A DNA stretch of 64,000 nt from Pedobacter nyackensis (GCF_900176505.1 NZ_FWYB01000001.1:221400-285399); one strand, 5' to 3'. Counted from the stretch's first letter, positions 35,929 through 45,137 are shown. Notes: generated by a model from the letters alone, not told the origin. Numbers and translations: made by a program.

Positions 35929-38346
35929 ATGGCACAAATTCCACCTATTGATGATGCTTATATTAATGAGATTATTAAGTCGAACGGGCCCTATAATCCC
36001 GCACTACTGACAACTCAGGGTGTAAAATTTCGGGAGTTAATTAAGTTGCTGCGTGATCGTATGGAACAGGGGGATAGCAGCGCGGTAAAGGTAACCGACG
36101 ATCAAAGTATTTCGGGTACGAAAACTTTTACACTGGTTAAAGCCGAATGGATTTCGGTAAACAATCTGATAGAAACTAAGTTGCTGAATCTGAATGCAGG
36201 TTCATTTGCAACACAGCTATCTTCTCAGGAGTTATCTACGTTCAGAACACAGATTTTGCAGGATAAAAGTGGGGTGATTGCTTTAACCTCTGATATTGAA
36301 GACTTAGCACCATATCAATTAAGATCAGAGAAGGGACAGTCTAATGGTTATGCAGGATTGGATTCTGGTTCTAAGCTATTATTAGCTAACATTCCTGATA
36401 GCCTATTGGGACAGGTAGAGTATAGTGGCACATGGAATGCTTCAACTAACACTCCTACTTTAGTTATTCCTTCCGATGTTAGTACTAAAGGACATTATTA
36501 TATTAATACAGCCGTAGGCACTCAATTTGGTATTGATTTTCAAGTTGGAGATTGGATTATATCTAATGGTACTCAATGGGATAAAGTAGACAATACTGAT
36601 GCAGTAATAACTGTGTTTGGTAGATTAGGAAATATACTGGCTGTAGATACAGATTATTCAGCTTATTACCCGTTGTTAACAGGAAACTATGTTAATCCTA
36701 CATGGATAGAGTCATTGCCTTATTCAAAGATTACAGATACACCTAACCTTAGTATTTATGAGTTATTGACTAATAAGCAAAACTCTTTAATGGTTGACGG
36801 TTCCGGTGTTAAGTACCCAACTGTAGATGCGGTTAATAGTGGACTAGCTACATACCTACCTTTAATCGGCGGAACTTTAACAGGAGGGTTAAACGGGACA
36901 ACTGGTAGTTTTACAGGGAAACTTTCTTGGGGAAGCGGTATTTCATCAGCAAATAGTATTACTAGTGGTACTACTAATGGTACAACGTTAAAAACCGGAA
37001 CAGGATCAGTTAATGATCTTGTGATCGTAGGAAACGCAGGGGCTATTCTTAGCGTACCTACAGGTACAGTAGATGTATCAATTTCAGGCAATGTAACTGC
37101 CACTATATTTATAGGTGATTTAACAGGTAATGCTGCTACTGTAACTGATGGTGAGGTTACTACTAATAAATCAGGATCAATCTTCGGCCCAGATGCATTT
37201 ACTAAATACCCGAACTTACAAGCTATAAGAGATGCACTAGCCACTAATCAAACTATAGGTGCTAATACGAGTGGTTCAGCTGCATACTGGGGTGGCTATT
37301 TTGCAGATTTGTCAAACAGTGTTACTAATTTAGTAGCGCCTATAGGCTTAGACGGTCTAAATACAGTAAAAAGGATACCTACTGCTGACATGCTAATGTA
37401 CCTTGGATTTCCTACAGGTGTTATTGATTTACAAACTATTACTGATATAAATAACACTACTACTAATGGTGCTAACTTTGGTGGAGGTTTGTCTTGGGGC
37501 TCAGGTTCACTTGAGCTTAATAAAGGTAAGCTTTATAGTTCTTTTGCTATAGGAACAAACCTAAGTACTAAATCTGGATCTGTATATGACTTCCAATTAA
37601 CATCACCTGACGGAAGTGGTATATTTAATGTGCCTACAGGTACCATAAACGCATCTTTTGCAGGAAATGTAGCAGCTGCCACCTTAACAAGTTTTGGTAA
37701 AATGAGTTGGGGTTCAGGCATAGCTTCTGCAAACAGTATTGTAAGTGGCACTACTAATGGAACTACACTAAAAACCGGAACAGGATCAGTTAATGATTTT
37801 ACATTAGTTGGTAACGCCGGGTTTATAATGCAGGTTCCTACAGGAACAGCAGATGTTGCTTTTTCGGGAGGTGTTTCTGCTAGTGGTGGTTTCTTGGATA
37901 TTTCTGGAACTGGTGGGGTATCTGGGAATATATATCAGGGTCAGTTCAACTCTTTTGGTGCAAGTTCTAAATCTGCAAGTCTTGGGTATAATGGGTTAGC
38001 TTTCAATACAGGTGGTTCTGGTCATTATTCAGCTATTTTAAAATCAGACAATATATTATCTACAGATAAAATATTTCAGTTCGGAAATACTGCAGGTACG
38101 GTTGCTATAAAAGAAGATATAAAATACGGGGCCACTCTTGTTACATTTGACGGTACAGCAACAGTGTTCAATATACCTCACGGCATGGGCAGCACTCCTG
38201 CTTCTTTTTCTGTTTCATTCGGAGATGCAGGTCAATTAAACTTCGTGCAGTCAGTCAGAACACTAGGCTCTACAAATATAACTTTTACATGTACAAATCC
38301 ACCTACAGCAGGGTCACAAACTGTATACTGGCAAGTTTTTAAATAA
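35929..38346 (+). CDS. tail-fibre-like protein 2
   Basis: An 805-residue modular fibre, no signal peptide. Residues 1-49 are the shared anchor, nearly identical to fibre 1. Residues about 160-250 are the shared collar (YSGTWNASTNTPTL, GDWIISNGTQWDKVDNTDAV). Three internal repeats of about 63 residues begin near 333, 521 and 591 (SWGSGI.SANSI.SGTTNGT ... TGTGSVND ... VPTGT). Copies 1 and 3 share an identical stretch of over 25 bp at about 36990 and 37770. The C-terminus (about 730-805, VFNIPHGMGSTPASFSVSFG) is a small beta tip typical of phage-type fibres. AT-rich codon use after the anchor region suggests lateral gain of the distal part. Confidence 0.75.
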   Translation: MAQIPPIDDAYINEIIKSNGPYNPALLTTQGVKFRELIKLLRDRMEQGDSSAVKVTDDQSISGTKTFTLVKAEWISVNNLIETKLLNLNAGSFATQLSSQELSTFRTQILQDKSGVIALTSDIEDLAPYQLRSEKGQSNGYAGLDSGSKLLLANIPDSLLGQVEYSGTWNASTNTPTLVIPSDVSTKGHYYINTAVGTQFGIDFQVGDWIISNGTQWDKVDNTDAVITVFGRLGNILAVDTDYSAYYPLLTGNYVNPTWIESLPYSKITDTPNLSIYELLTNKQNSLMVDGSGVKYPTVDAVNSGLATYLPLIGGTLTGGLNGTTGSFTGKLSWGSGISSANSITSGTTNGTTLKTGTGSVNDLVIVGNAGAILSVPTGTVDVSISGNVTATIFIGDLTGNAATVTDGEVTTNKSGSIFGPDAFTKYPNLQAIRDALATNQTIGANTSGSAAYWGGYFADLSNSVTNLVAPIGLDGLNTVKRIPTADMLMYLGFPTGVIDLQTITDINNTTTNGANFGGGLSWGSGSLELNKGKLYSSFAIGTNLSTKSGSVYDFQLTSPDGSGIFNVPTGTINASFAGNVAAATLTSFGKMSWGSGIASANSIVSGTTNGTTLKTGTGSVNDFTLVGNAGFIMQVPTGTADVAFSGGVSASGGFLDISGTGGVSGNIYQGQFNSFGASSKSASLGYNGLAFNTGGSGHYSAILKSDNILSTDKIFQFGNTAGTVAIKEDIKYGATLVTFDGTATVFNIPHGMGSTPASFSVSFGDAGQLNFVQSVRTLGSTNITFTCTNPPTAGSQTVYWQVFK

Positions 38347-38392
38347 ATCTAAAACCAAATTAAATCATGAAATCTTTATTAATCCAACACAT

Positions 38393-38730
38393 CAAGTTCA
38401 GAGACAATGGACCATTAGTGGCTACAGAAAGGTTATTGTTACTTCTGCTGTAGCTACGAATACATTATACTATGGTCCAAGTGCTTTAATAATTAATAGA
38501 ATTTAAAAAATTGATAGCTGCAGTCACCGGAACTGTTGCATCTGGACTGTCTATTGATATTAGTTCAGCTGGATTTAGTCCTATATAAGTGTAATACTTA
38601 CAGATAAGCAAAATGTCTCTCTGTTAAAGGGGCCTTAATAGAGTTAAAAAGTTATACAACTTCGGCAATAGTATTAAATATGTATTCTTCCAAGATACAG
38701 GGATATTAATAGGTGGTAAGCATTACTAAG
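38393..38730 (+). pseudogene. decayed tail-fibre tip fragment
   Basis: Three short frames in succession encode fibre-like peptides without a start: ISGYRKVIVTSAVATNTLYY (38414 on, stop at 38506), LIAAVTGTVASGLSIDISSA (after a +1 shift at about 38505) and LYNFGNSIKYVFFQDTGILI (stop near 38730). They look like one C-terminal fibre module broken by at least two frameshifts. It lies directly between fibre 2 and the third anchor gene, where a fibre body would be expected. Confidence 0.6.
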
Positions 38731-38796
38731 GTTCTGGCTTCTTTAATACCGAATGAAGTCCCCACCGCGTATAAAAATGAGCCTGCAAAAAAATAA
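38731..38796 (+). pseudogene. truncated copy of the 58-aa cassette gene
   Basis: These 22 codons (VLASLIPNEVPTAYKNEPAK...) match the 3' end of the small gene at 35832-35897 in length and in most residues. They are followed by a closely similar leader (TAACATCTTTT...) to the next anchor gene. The 5' part is missing and is replaced by the fibre-tip fragment, marking a recombination junction at about 38730. Confidence 0.75.
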
Positions 38797-38826
38797 TAAC
38801 ATCTTTTAACCCATATAAATTACGCT

Positions 38827-39342
38827 ATGCCACAAATTCCACCTATTGGGGATGCTTATATTGATGAGATCATCAAAGCAGTAGATTCTTACGATCCATC
38901 CTTAAATAAAACACAAGGAGTTAAATTGCGAGAATTGATTAAGCTGATGCGTGATAGGATGGAGCAACAAATAGCTATGTCTGTAGCTAAGAAACAATCA
39001 TACACATTGGTAGGTGATTCCCATATTTCCGTTAGTCCGGGTACTTATTTTGAACAACCCAGAACATTTATTGTGAACAGAAATAGTGGATCAGATGCTG
39101 TAATTAGTTTTGAGGATTATTCTGCTGGAACTGATAATGGCAAAGTGTATCATATTAAAAATATAGGGTTAAAACCTACACTTATAGTAAGTTCGGCTAA
39201 TACTCCCTTTGATGGAGAGTCTTCTGTAGCACTAGCACAAAATGATAGTGTAGTAATCATGTCTGCAACGCTAACTGGTTCTGTAAATGCAGGGCCTAAA
39301 TGGGTAATTATATCCAATACCAGGTTTAACAATCCTCCCTGA
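38827..39342 (+). CDS. short tail-fibre-like protein 3 (anchor plus one domain)
   Basis: A 171-residue protein: the shared anchor (residues 1-48, MPQIPPIGDAYIDEIIKAVD variant) plus one beta domain (about 55-165, ISVSPGTYFEQPRTFIVNRN ... KVYHIKNIG ... WVIIS). It is a near-duplicate of the first 165 residues of the next gene but stops there without the distal domains. The +1 frame continues for about 19 more codons after the stop (ILPDSPFTKEANKYLKKK), hinting at a former fusion or another gene remnant. It could be a minimal fibre or a truncated duplicate. Confidence 0.7.
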   Translation: MPQIPPIGDAYIDEIIKAVDSYDPSLNKTQGVKLRELIKLMRDRMEQQIAMSVAKKQSYTLVGDSHISVSPGTYFEQPRTFIVNRNSGSDAVISFEDYSAGTDNGKVYHIKNIGLKPTLIVSSANTPFDGESSVALAQNDSVVIMSATLTGSVNAGPKWVIISNTRFNNPP

Positions 39343-39415
39343 TTCTCCATTTACCAAAGAAGCTAACAAGTATCTGAAAAAAAAGTAAAAATTCTTTAGA
39401 ACAAATAATTACGCT

Positions 39416-40837
39416 ATGCCACAAATTCCACCTATTGGGGATGCTTACATTGATGAGATTATTAAGTCAGTAGATCCTTATGATCCATCCTTAAATAAAA
39501 CACAAGGAGTTAAATTACGAGAGTTGATCAAGCTGATGCGTGATCGTATGGAACAACAAATAGCTATGTCTGTAGCTATGCAACAATCCTATACAGAAGT
39601 AGCTGATTCTCATATTTCCGTTAGCCCTGGTACTTATTTCGCCCAGCCAACAACCTTTATCACAAACAGAAATAGTGGCGAAGATATTGTAATTAGCTTT
39701 GAAGATTACTCCAGCCCAGACAATCAGGGAAAAGTATACCATATTAAAAACATGGGTTTGACCCCTGCGATTGTAGTAAGTTCTGCAGGAGCGCTTTTTG
39801 ACGGACAATCTACTATTACGCTACCTCAATATGCCAGCGTTAGCATTATGTCACTAAATTTACCGGAAGGTTCCAATACAGCGAGCATGTGGACAATTCT
39901 ATGCAGCAAGGGAAAAGCAGCAGATGATATACTCAAAATGTTAACCCTGGAGGTTAACGGCTTACCGGCGAATATAGAAGTCTCAGTTAATGACGTAGTA
40001 TGGCCCAACAGACAAAAGTCTTTTGCCGAGGGAACTGTTTTGCAGAATTTAATGGTCACAGCTATCGGCTATAGTATAACTCCTACTAACATTCCTAGTG
40101 TTACAATGGATGCAGACAAGACGCTGACCTTTGAGGCAGTCGAGATGGGTGACGATCCCATTTTATCTATTGTTGTTAATGGAATTCCTGAAACTTATGA
40201 GGTGGTGGCCAATGGTATCGTATGGCCCGGCAAACAAAAATCATTTCCATTCGGTACAGTGCTGGAGAATCTGGTTGTAACAGTTGAAGGTTATGACATT
40301 AATCCTCCGGTGGTAGAGCAGGTCGTTTTAGATGGGAATAAGACGTTAACGTTTACCGGACAAGGAATAATAAGTGATGATATTCTATTGGATGGTGCTA
40401 CTAGAATTGTTTTAAACCCTACAATATTTACTAAAACTGGTAATACATATGTTGGTAATGTAAGTGAAGTATCAACAACAATGAGTGAGCGAATGATGGG
40501 AAATGGCTACTTTGCTCTACGGTATGAGCTAGATCAAGGATGTACTGTATACTTACTTCAAGATACTAGCTGGTCTGGTTATGTTGGATTCTACGCATAC
40601 GATGGACTTATCTATGTTGATAACAATGGAGCACAAACTCAAATAACTGTTCCAGATGTTCATCAGTATTATGCTTTACGTAGAGTAGGTGGTGTTCTTG
40701 GGCTGTACTCAACGAATGATGGTGTGAGTTTCACTTTATTACATAATATAGGCACAATAGGTTACACATACATATCTTATAGCGCAATTGGAACAAATAT
40801 AGTGTATGATCCACAGGTTCTTGGTGTAACAACATAA
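39416..40837 (+). CDS. tail-fibre-like protein 4
   Basis: A 473-residue modular protein. Residues 1-165 are very similar to the preceding gene (shared anchor plus beta domain). Two tandem repeats of about 75 residues follow, at about 172-245 and 247-322 (VNGLP/IP ... VVWPNRQKSF / IVWPGKQKSF ... GTVL.NL.VT..GY ... DKTLTF). The last 150 residues form a lectin- or jelly-roll-like beta domain (YELDQGCTVYLLQDTSWSGY; HNIGTIGYTYISYSAIGTN). There is no signal peptide. It starts 73 bp after gene 3 and ends 11 bp before the tailspike-like gene. It is probably a receptor- or glycan-binding fibre. Confidence 0.75.
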   Translation: MPQIPPIGDAYIDEIIKSVDPYDPSLNKTQGVKLRELIKLMRDRMEQQIAMSVAMQQSYTEVADSHISVSPGTYFAQPTTFITNRNSGEDIVISFEDYSSPDNQGKVYHIKNMGLTPAIVVSSAGALFDGQSTITLPQYASVSIMSLNLPEGSNTASMWTILCSKGKAADDILKMLTLEVNGLPANIEVSVNDVVWPNRQKSFAEGTVLQNLMVTAIGYSITPTNIPSVTMDADKTLTFEAVEMGDDPILSIVVNGIPETYEVVANGIVWPGKQKSFPFGTVLENLVVTVEGYDINPPVVEQVVLDGNKTLTFTGQGIISDDILLDGATRIVLNPTIFTKTGNTYVGNVSEVSTTMSERMMGNGYFALRYELDQGCTVYLLQDTSWSGYVGFYAYDGLIYVDNNGAQTQITVPDVHQYYALRRVGGVLGLYSTNDGVSFTLLHNIGTIGYTYISYSAIGTNIVYDPQVLGVTT

Positions 40838-40848
40838 TAACTTTAAAC

Positions 40849-43305
40849 ATGACAACAGCATATTTAACATACAATGAGGTAGAAAGACTACCTCAAACAT
40901 TAACATTTAACACACCTTCTTCCTCTTTGTTGTGGGAGAAGGTGTGTTACTTGTATGCAACATCACCAGATCAGGTTAATCCTATTATATTTACAAGCTC
41001 AAATCCAACTGTACTTGATGTACAGTTGAAGAATAGTTTCTGGCAAGTAGAGTATTGCGGTGTAGGAACAGCAACAATAACAGCTTCCCAGGTAGGACAG
41101 CCCTCGGTTGTCAAGAGTATTACAGTTTCAGCTAAGCCGGCACCAACAGGTAGAGTCATTAATGTTGGTGGTTCAGGTGGAACATTATCAATAACTACTA
41201 CTGATTTAGGGTTACTCCCCGGAGATACAGTGGTTATTGCAGGCGGGGATTATCATAATATTGGAATTACTGATATACTGATAACGGATGGTGAAGATCC
41301 TGTCACAGTTATTACCGATGGTTTGGTAAGACTAGTCGATGAATCGCATTTTAGTTTCAGGAATTTGCGCAATGTGGTCATAGATGGAAGTCGAGTTCCC
41401 GGAATTAAACATGCATTACTCGTAGATGGTAATAATTATAGAGGTATCTATTACGATAATATTAATTATGTCACTTTTAAGGGTATAGAAACAAGGAATA
41501 TTTACGATTATGCCTGGTCTGCCGAGCAATTAGATGAGTTGGTTTATAATGGTACCGAGGATTCTTATCTAAAGGGTTGTAGATTTATTAACTGTAAATC
41601 TGATAATTCGTCTGCTTTTTTGAGCTCAGGTGGCTTAAATATTAATGAAGAGCCTAAATTACGTGGCCTTATTGTAGACTTTCAATTTATTGGATGGGAA
41701 ATAGTGAATAGCAGTTCCGGTTCGTCTTTTTACATCAGTGCATGTCAGGATGTTCTATTCAAAGATTGTACATTTAACCATATCAATTGCCTTAACAATA
41801 ACCATAATGGTGTTATCATTGCTAATGGGCATGCTGATATCAACAATTGCAGACTCACCAACTTTCAGGGCAACTTAATCAGGATGTGGCCATTCTCAAT
41901 TGCAGATGGTCATCTTGGAAGCGGACCCAGAACATGTAAGTTTTATGGCAATCAGATTTTTACCAGCAGAAAATATGGTGCCTTTGAAGGCCAGAGCTTT
42001 CAATACTTTATGGAATCGGGGTTTACAACTTACTGTAATATTGATATTTTCAATAATACGTGTGGTAACATGAACCAAAACAATCCTACTGTCTATACCG
42101 GAACATTGTATGACAATTATGGTCTGTGGGGAGGAACAGCCAGGTTGTTTAATAACATTTTGATCGACCCGATTAATTCAGGTTCTAATAATGTTTTTAT
42201 GACGTATAATTCTGGTGCTCCGGGCGGAACGGAAACGCAAACCGGCGAGATGCAGGAGTGGAACAACAGAGTTTATTATACACTTGCTGATGCTAAAGTT
42301 AATCCTGCTAACCTTGCCCCCCGAGTCGGTAATAGTGGTAAAGGAAAAGCAACAAGCAACACTGCTACTTTAGTATTTACACATGACAGATACGGTAATG
42401 CAAAGATAGGAAATATCGGAGCTGTACAATGCAGTGATATGATATTGCCGGCTACGCTGGTTAACCCCACGATTCCGGGCTTAGAACCTCAATTATTAAA
42501 TCCATCGAGTGGCTCTGATGCAGCCACTTTCCAAATAGACTGCAACGCATCCTTAAGTCCTATAGGTATTAAAAACTATGATTTCGAGAGAAATGGCCAG
42601 CTCATAACAACCCGGGGCGGGTATTGCAGAGATGGTAAACCTGATCCATCTGCTGATAGTGGACTTAGTGCATGGACGGCCTATACTTATAAATGGAGAG
42701 CAAGGGATTGGAGAGATCAAGTTAGCGAATGGACCATCGCACACACCTTTGCAACAGAAAGTGAGACATCAGAGAACGGTTTGGCAACTGCTTTGACCCT
42801 GACAAAAATAACAGGCGGAACCTTAGTTAATACCAATGGCGTATATTCTGCCACCGGCAATGCTGTATTGGCAAGTACCGGAATTGTAGTTCCTGCCGGT
42901 TATGCAGCCAGGCTCATTATAGATGTAAATGTCGGGCAAGGGATCTTAGGTTGGGCAACCAGTTCTGTTCCGGGGAGTGCAACGGATATTATAGCAGGTA
43001 TAACTACGAATGGTGATGCAGGTAGATATGAGTCATTTTCGCAAGGTGTATACAAAGATCTGAGAGATACTGAAAACCACAATATACTGATTAGTTTATA
43101 TATTGATTACAATGGCAATTCCTGGTGTGAAAAAAGCAATGATGGAATAAGTTGGAACAAACCCGCTAATCAGTTAACAAGCTACTACTTCCTGGGAGAA
43201 CCTAATTATGGCGCAAAACATATTGTAGCTTATATTCCAACGAATAGGGTTTTAGGGCATCCAAGGATAGTATTTTACCCTGAGCCCTATGTCATAGCGC
43301 CCTAG
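40849..43305 (+). CDS. beta-helix tailspike-like protein
   Basis: An 818-residue protein without the shared anchor or a signal peptide. Residues about 15-100 form an Ig/Big_2-like domain (IIFTSSNPTVLDVQ ... GVGTATITASQ). Residues about 105-520 have the features of a right-handed parallel beta-helix: recurrent short strands with Asn ladders such as NYVTFKGIETRNIYD, FINCKSDNSS, VLFKDCTFNHINCLNNNHNG and IFNNTCGNMNQNN. Phage tailspikes and pectate-lyase-like enzymes use this fold to bind or cut polysaccharide. Residues about 550-640 look FnIII-like, and the last 180 residues are a beta tip. It is the last gene of the array; catalytic residues are not assignable. Confidence 0.75.
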   Translation: MTTAYLTYNEVERLPQTLTFNTPSSSLLWEKVCYLYATSPDQVNPIIFTSSNPTVLDVQLKNSFWQVEYCGVGTATITASQVGQPSVVKSITVSAKPAPTGRVINVGGSGGTLSITTTDLGLLPGDTVVIAGGDYHNIGITDILITDGEDPVTVITDGLVRLVDESHFSFRNLRNVVIDGSRVPGIKHALLVDGNNYRGIYYDNINYVTFKGIETRNIYDYAWSAEQLDELVYNGTEDSYLKGCRFINCKSDNSSAFLSSGGLNINEEPKLRGLIVDFQFIGWEIVNSSSGSSFYISACQDVLFKDCTFNHINCLNNNHNGVIIANGHADINNCRLTNFQGNLIRMWPFSIADGHLGSGPRTCKFYGNQIFTSRKYGAFEGQSFQYFMESGFTTYCNIDIFNNTCGNMNQNNPTVYTGTLYDNYGLWGGTARLFNNILIDPINSGSNNVFMTYNSGAPGGTETQTGEMQEWNNRVYYTLADAKVNPANLAPRVGNSGKGKATSNTATLVFTHDRYGNAKIGNIGAVQCSDMILPATLVNPTIPGLEPQLLNPSSGSDAATFQIDCNASLSPIGIKNYDFERNGQLITTRGGYCRDGKPDPSADSGLSAWTAYTYKWRARDWRDQVSEWTIAHTFATESETSENGLATALTLTKITGGTLVNTNGVYSATGNAVLASTGIVVPAGYAARLIIDVNVGQGILGWATSSVPGSATDIIAGITTNGDAGRYESFSQGVYKDLRDTENHNILISLYIDYNGNSWCEKSNDGISWNKPANQLTSYYFLGEPNYGAKHIVAYIPTNRVLGHPRIVFYPEPYVIAP

Positions 43306-43326
43306 CCCGAATGGAATGGCCTATTA

Positions 43327-44526
43327 TCATATTTTTGAGGAGTAAGGCTCGGCTCTTATATATTTTTTAGTCAGTAGCAGGCCAATACTCATAATTAGAC
43401 TTGAGCCTAATACTACTACGAATAAAAACGAAGTCCCTACCTCCGGTATTTTAAGTGCCGGAGGTAAATTAAAATAAAGCAAAATACTAATCAAACCTCT
43501 TGGTGCAATAAAGCTCTCCGCGCCACTGTTTTCCTTCCTGAAAAACCTGAGGTAAGCAAACCTAAGCACAAATATCGAGGCCAGCATAATTAACCCATTT
43601 ACAATCACTACCTGATCATTCAGCTCATAAATATTCATCGTAAAGCCGAAGATGACAAAGAAAAACGTGCGGATAATGAAAGCACTTTCTGCTGATAGTT
43701 GGTATAGTTGGGTCAGATCGTTCGATAAGTTTTTGTAGATAAATTTACTTCTGAACCAGGCATGTTTAATGGTATCTGCATTATTCAGGAACAATCCAAA
43801 AGAAAGGATGAGTACCAGCGAAGAAAGGTGATAAGATTGACCAATTGCATATACCATAATGAGTATAGACAGGATTAGAAAGAACTTGATATGATGGGAG
43901 ATCTTACCCATGATATAAAGTAGCAGAATACAAGATATGGCCGATACAATAACAATAAGCACGGTACTTCCCGCTAAACCCGTAAAAGAGGATACTGAAA
44001 TATTAGGGTTGGAAATGGCAAAGTTGAATAAGATGATCCCTAGGATATCCGAAAAGGAGGATTCATAAATGATATATTCCTTCCCCTTTTTACTAAGCGC
44101 TGCGGCCGAGGGTATAGCTATGGCCGAACTGACAACACTAAAAGGAATGGCATTGGCAAAGCAGATGTAGAGGTCTCTTCCTGAAATCTGGTAAATGATA
44201 TAGGTGATTACCGATACTGTAGCTATCAGAATAAAAAAAGCCGATAAAAAGGCCCCTTTTATCAGCTTGTTCTTTTCACGCTCATATTTGAGCTCCAATG
44301 ACCCCTCGAAGACAATAAGAATTAATCCTACTGTCCCTAAAGTGGGTAAGATCGTTAAAAAATTAAAAGTATGCAGGTGAAGGTTATCCACCAGAATACG
44401 AAGGCCAATTCCTAAGATCAGTAATAATAAAACTGAGGGCAATTTGGTTTTACTAGCCACCAAATCGAACAGGTAAGAAAATATGACAAGGCCGCTTAAA
44501 ATGATAAGTGTTGTGTATGTTGTCAT
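43327..44526 (-). CDS. cation:proton antiporter (CPA1/NhaP-like)
   Basis: A 399-residue inner-membrane protein with about 11-12 hydrophobic helices, in the Na+/H+ exchanger domain family. The first 100 residues (LPSVLLLLILGIGLR ... TVGLILIVFEGSLEL) and FSVVSSAIAIPSAAAL ... YESSFSDILGIILFN correspond to the conserved core, with acidic residues on the ion-binding helix near SSFSDILG. It exchanges a monovalent cation for protons; the ion is not predictable. The fold seems complete, without a C-terminal regulatory domain. It is convergent with the tailspike-like gene and marks the return to ordinary chromosome. Confidence 0.9.
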   Translation of the reverse strand: MTTYTTLIILSGLVIFSYLFDLVASKTKLPSVLLLLILGIGLRILVDNLHLHTFNFLTILPTLGTVGLILIVFEGSLELKYEREKNKLIKGAFLSAFFILIATVSVITYIIYQISGRDLYICFANAIPFSVVSSAIAIPSAAALSKKGKEYIIYESSFSDILGIILFNFAISNPNISVSSFTGLAGSTVLIVIVSAISCILLLYIMGKISHHIKFFLILSILIMVYAIGQSYHLSSLVLILSFGLFLNNADTIKHAWFRSKFIYKNLSNDLTQLYQLSAESAFIIRTFFFVIFGFTMNIYELNDQVVIVNGLIMLASIFVLRFAYLRFFRKENSGAESFIAPRGLISILLYFNLPPALKIPEVGTSFLFVVVLGSSLIMSIGLLLTKKYIRAEPYSSKI

Positions 44527-44607
44527 GTTTTCTTGTTGATTAGGGATCCTAAATTAATACTTGTTTTTTCAAGTTTTTACTTGTTAAAACGTCCCTTAAA
44601 GTAAGAA

Positions 44608-45129
44608 TTATTCTGGAAAAAACAGCGCTTTCAGCTCTAAAGCGTCATGAGCCTTCATTTTTCCACCCAATATTAAACGCAATTGTCTTCTTCTTAAAGC
44701 CCCTGCAAATAGTTCTTTTTCTTCATCCGTTTCAGGGAATAGTTCCGGAACAGGGATCGTTCTTCCGGTTTGATCTACTGCTACAAAAGTATAATAAGCT
44801 TCATTTGATTTCGCTCTGGTACCTGATGGAATATTCTCTGCCCATACATCTAGTCTTACTTCGACAGAAGTATTGAAAGCGCGGGTTACCTTGGCTTCAA
44901 TAGTAATTACGTCCCCTAGTTTAATCGGTTGTTTAAACGATACATTATCAACTGATGCAGTAACAACGATCCTGTTGCAGTGTTTTTGAGCAGAAATTGC
45001 AGCTGCAATGTCCATCCAGTGAAGCAATCGGCCTCCCATTAAATTGTTAAGGGTATTGGTATCGTTTGGCAATACCAACTCATTCATAATGGTGAAAGAG
45101 TCTTTCGGGCTTTTTATTTTTATACTCAT
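44608..45129 (-). CDS. acyl-CoA thioesterase (hotdog fold)
   Basis: A 173-residue hotdog-fold thioesterase of the YciA/acyl-CoA hydrolase type. Motifs: NTLNNLMGGRLLHWMDIAAAISAQKHC (27-53, with the central helix and catalytic Asp in HWMD), VDNVSFKQPIKLGDVITIEA (62-81) and SVEVRLDVWAEN (89-100). It hydrolyses acyl-CoA to free fatty acid and CoA. A TACTTTTG box (45138-45145) fits the Bacteroidota -7 consensus and sits only 8 nt before the ATG, so the mRNA has little or no leader. Confidence 0.9.
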   Translation of the reverse strand: MSIKIKSPKDSFTIMNELVLPNDTNTLNNLMGGRLLHWMDIAAAISAQKHCNRIVVTASVDNVSFKQPIKLGDVITIEAKVTRAFNTSVEVRLDVWAENIPSGTRAKSNEAYYTFVAVDQTGRTIPVPELFPETDEEKELFAGALRRRQLRLILGGKMKAHDALELKALFFPE

Positions 45130-45137
45130 AACTTCTG

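Noticed and set aside
38827..40837. Diversity-generating retroelement acting on the fibre genes
   Set aside because: The anchor copies differ by scattered substitutions, not adenine-specific ones, and no reverse transcriptase or template repeat is visible.
2742..43305. Ordinary prophage
   Set aside because: Lysins and fibres are present, but no capsid, portal, terminase, tail tube, sheath, tape measure, integrase or phage repressor is visible in the block, and the largest genes are not phage-like.
12989..43305. Type IX secretion cargo
   Set aside because: Although the organism encodes a T9SS plug protein, the large proteins lack signal peptides and no C-terminal sorting domain is apparent.
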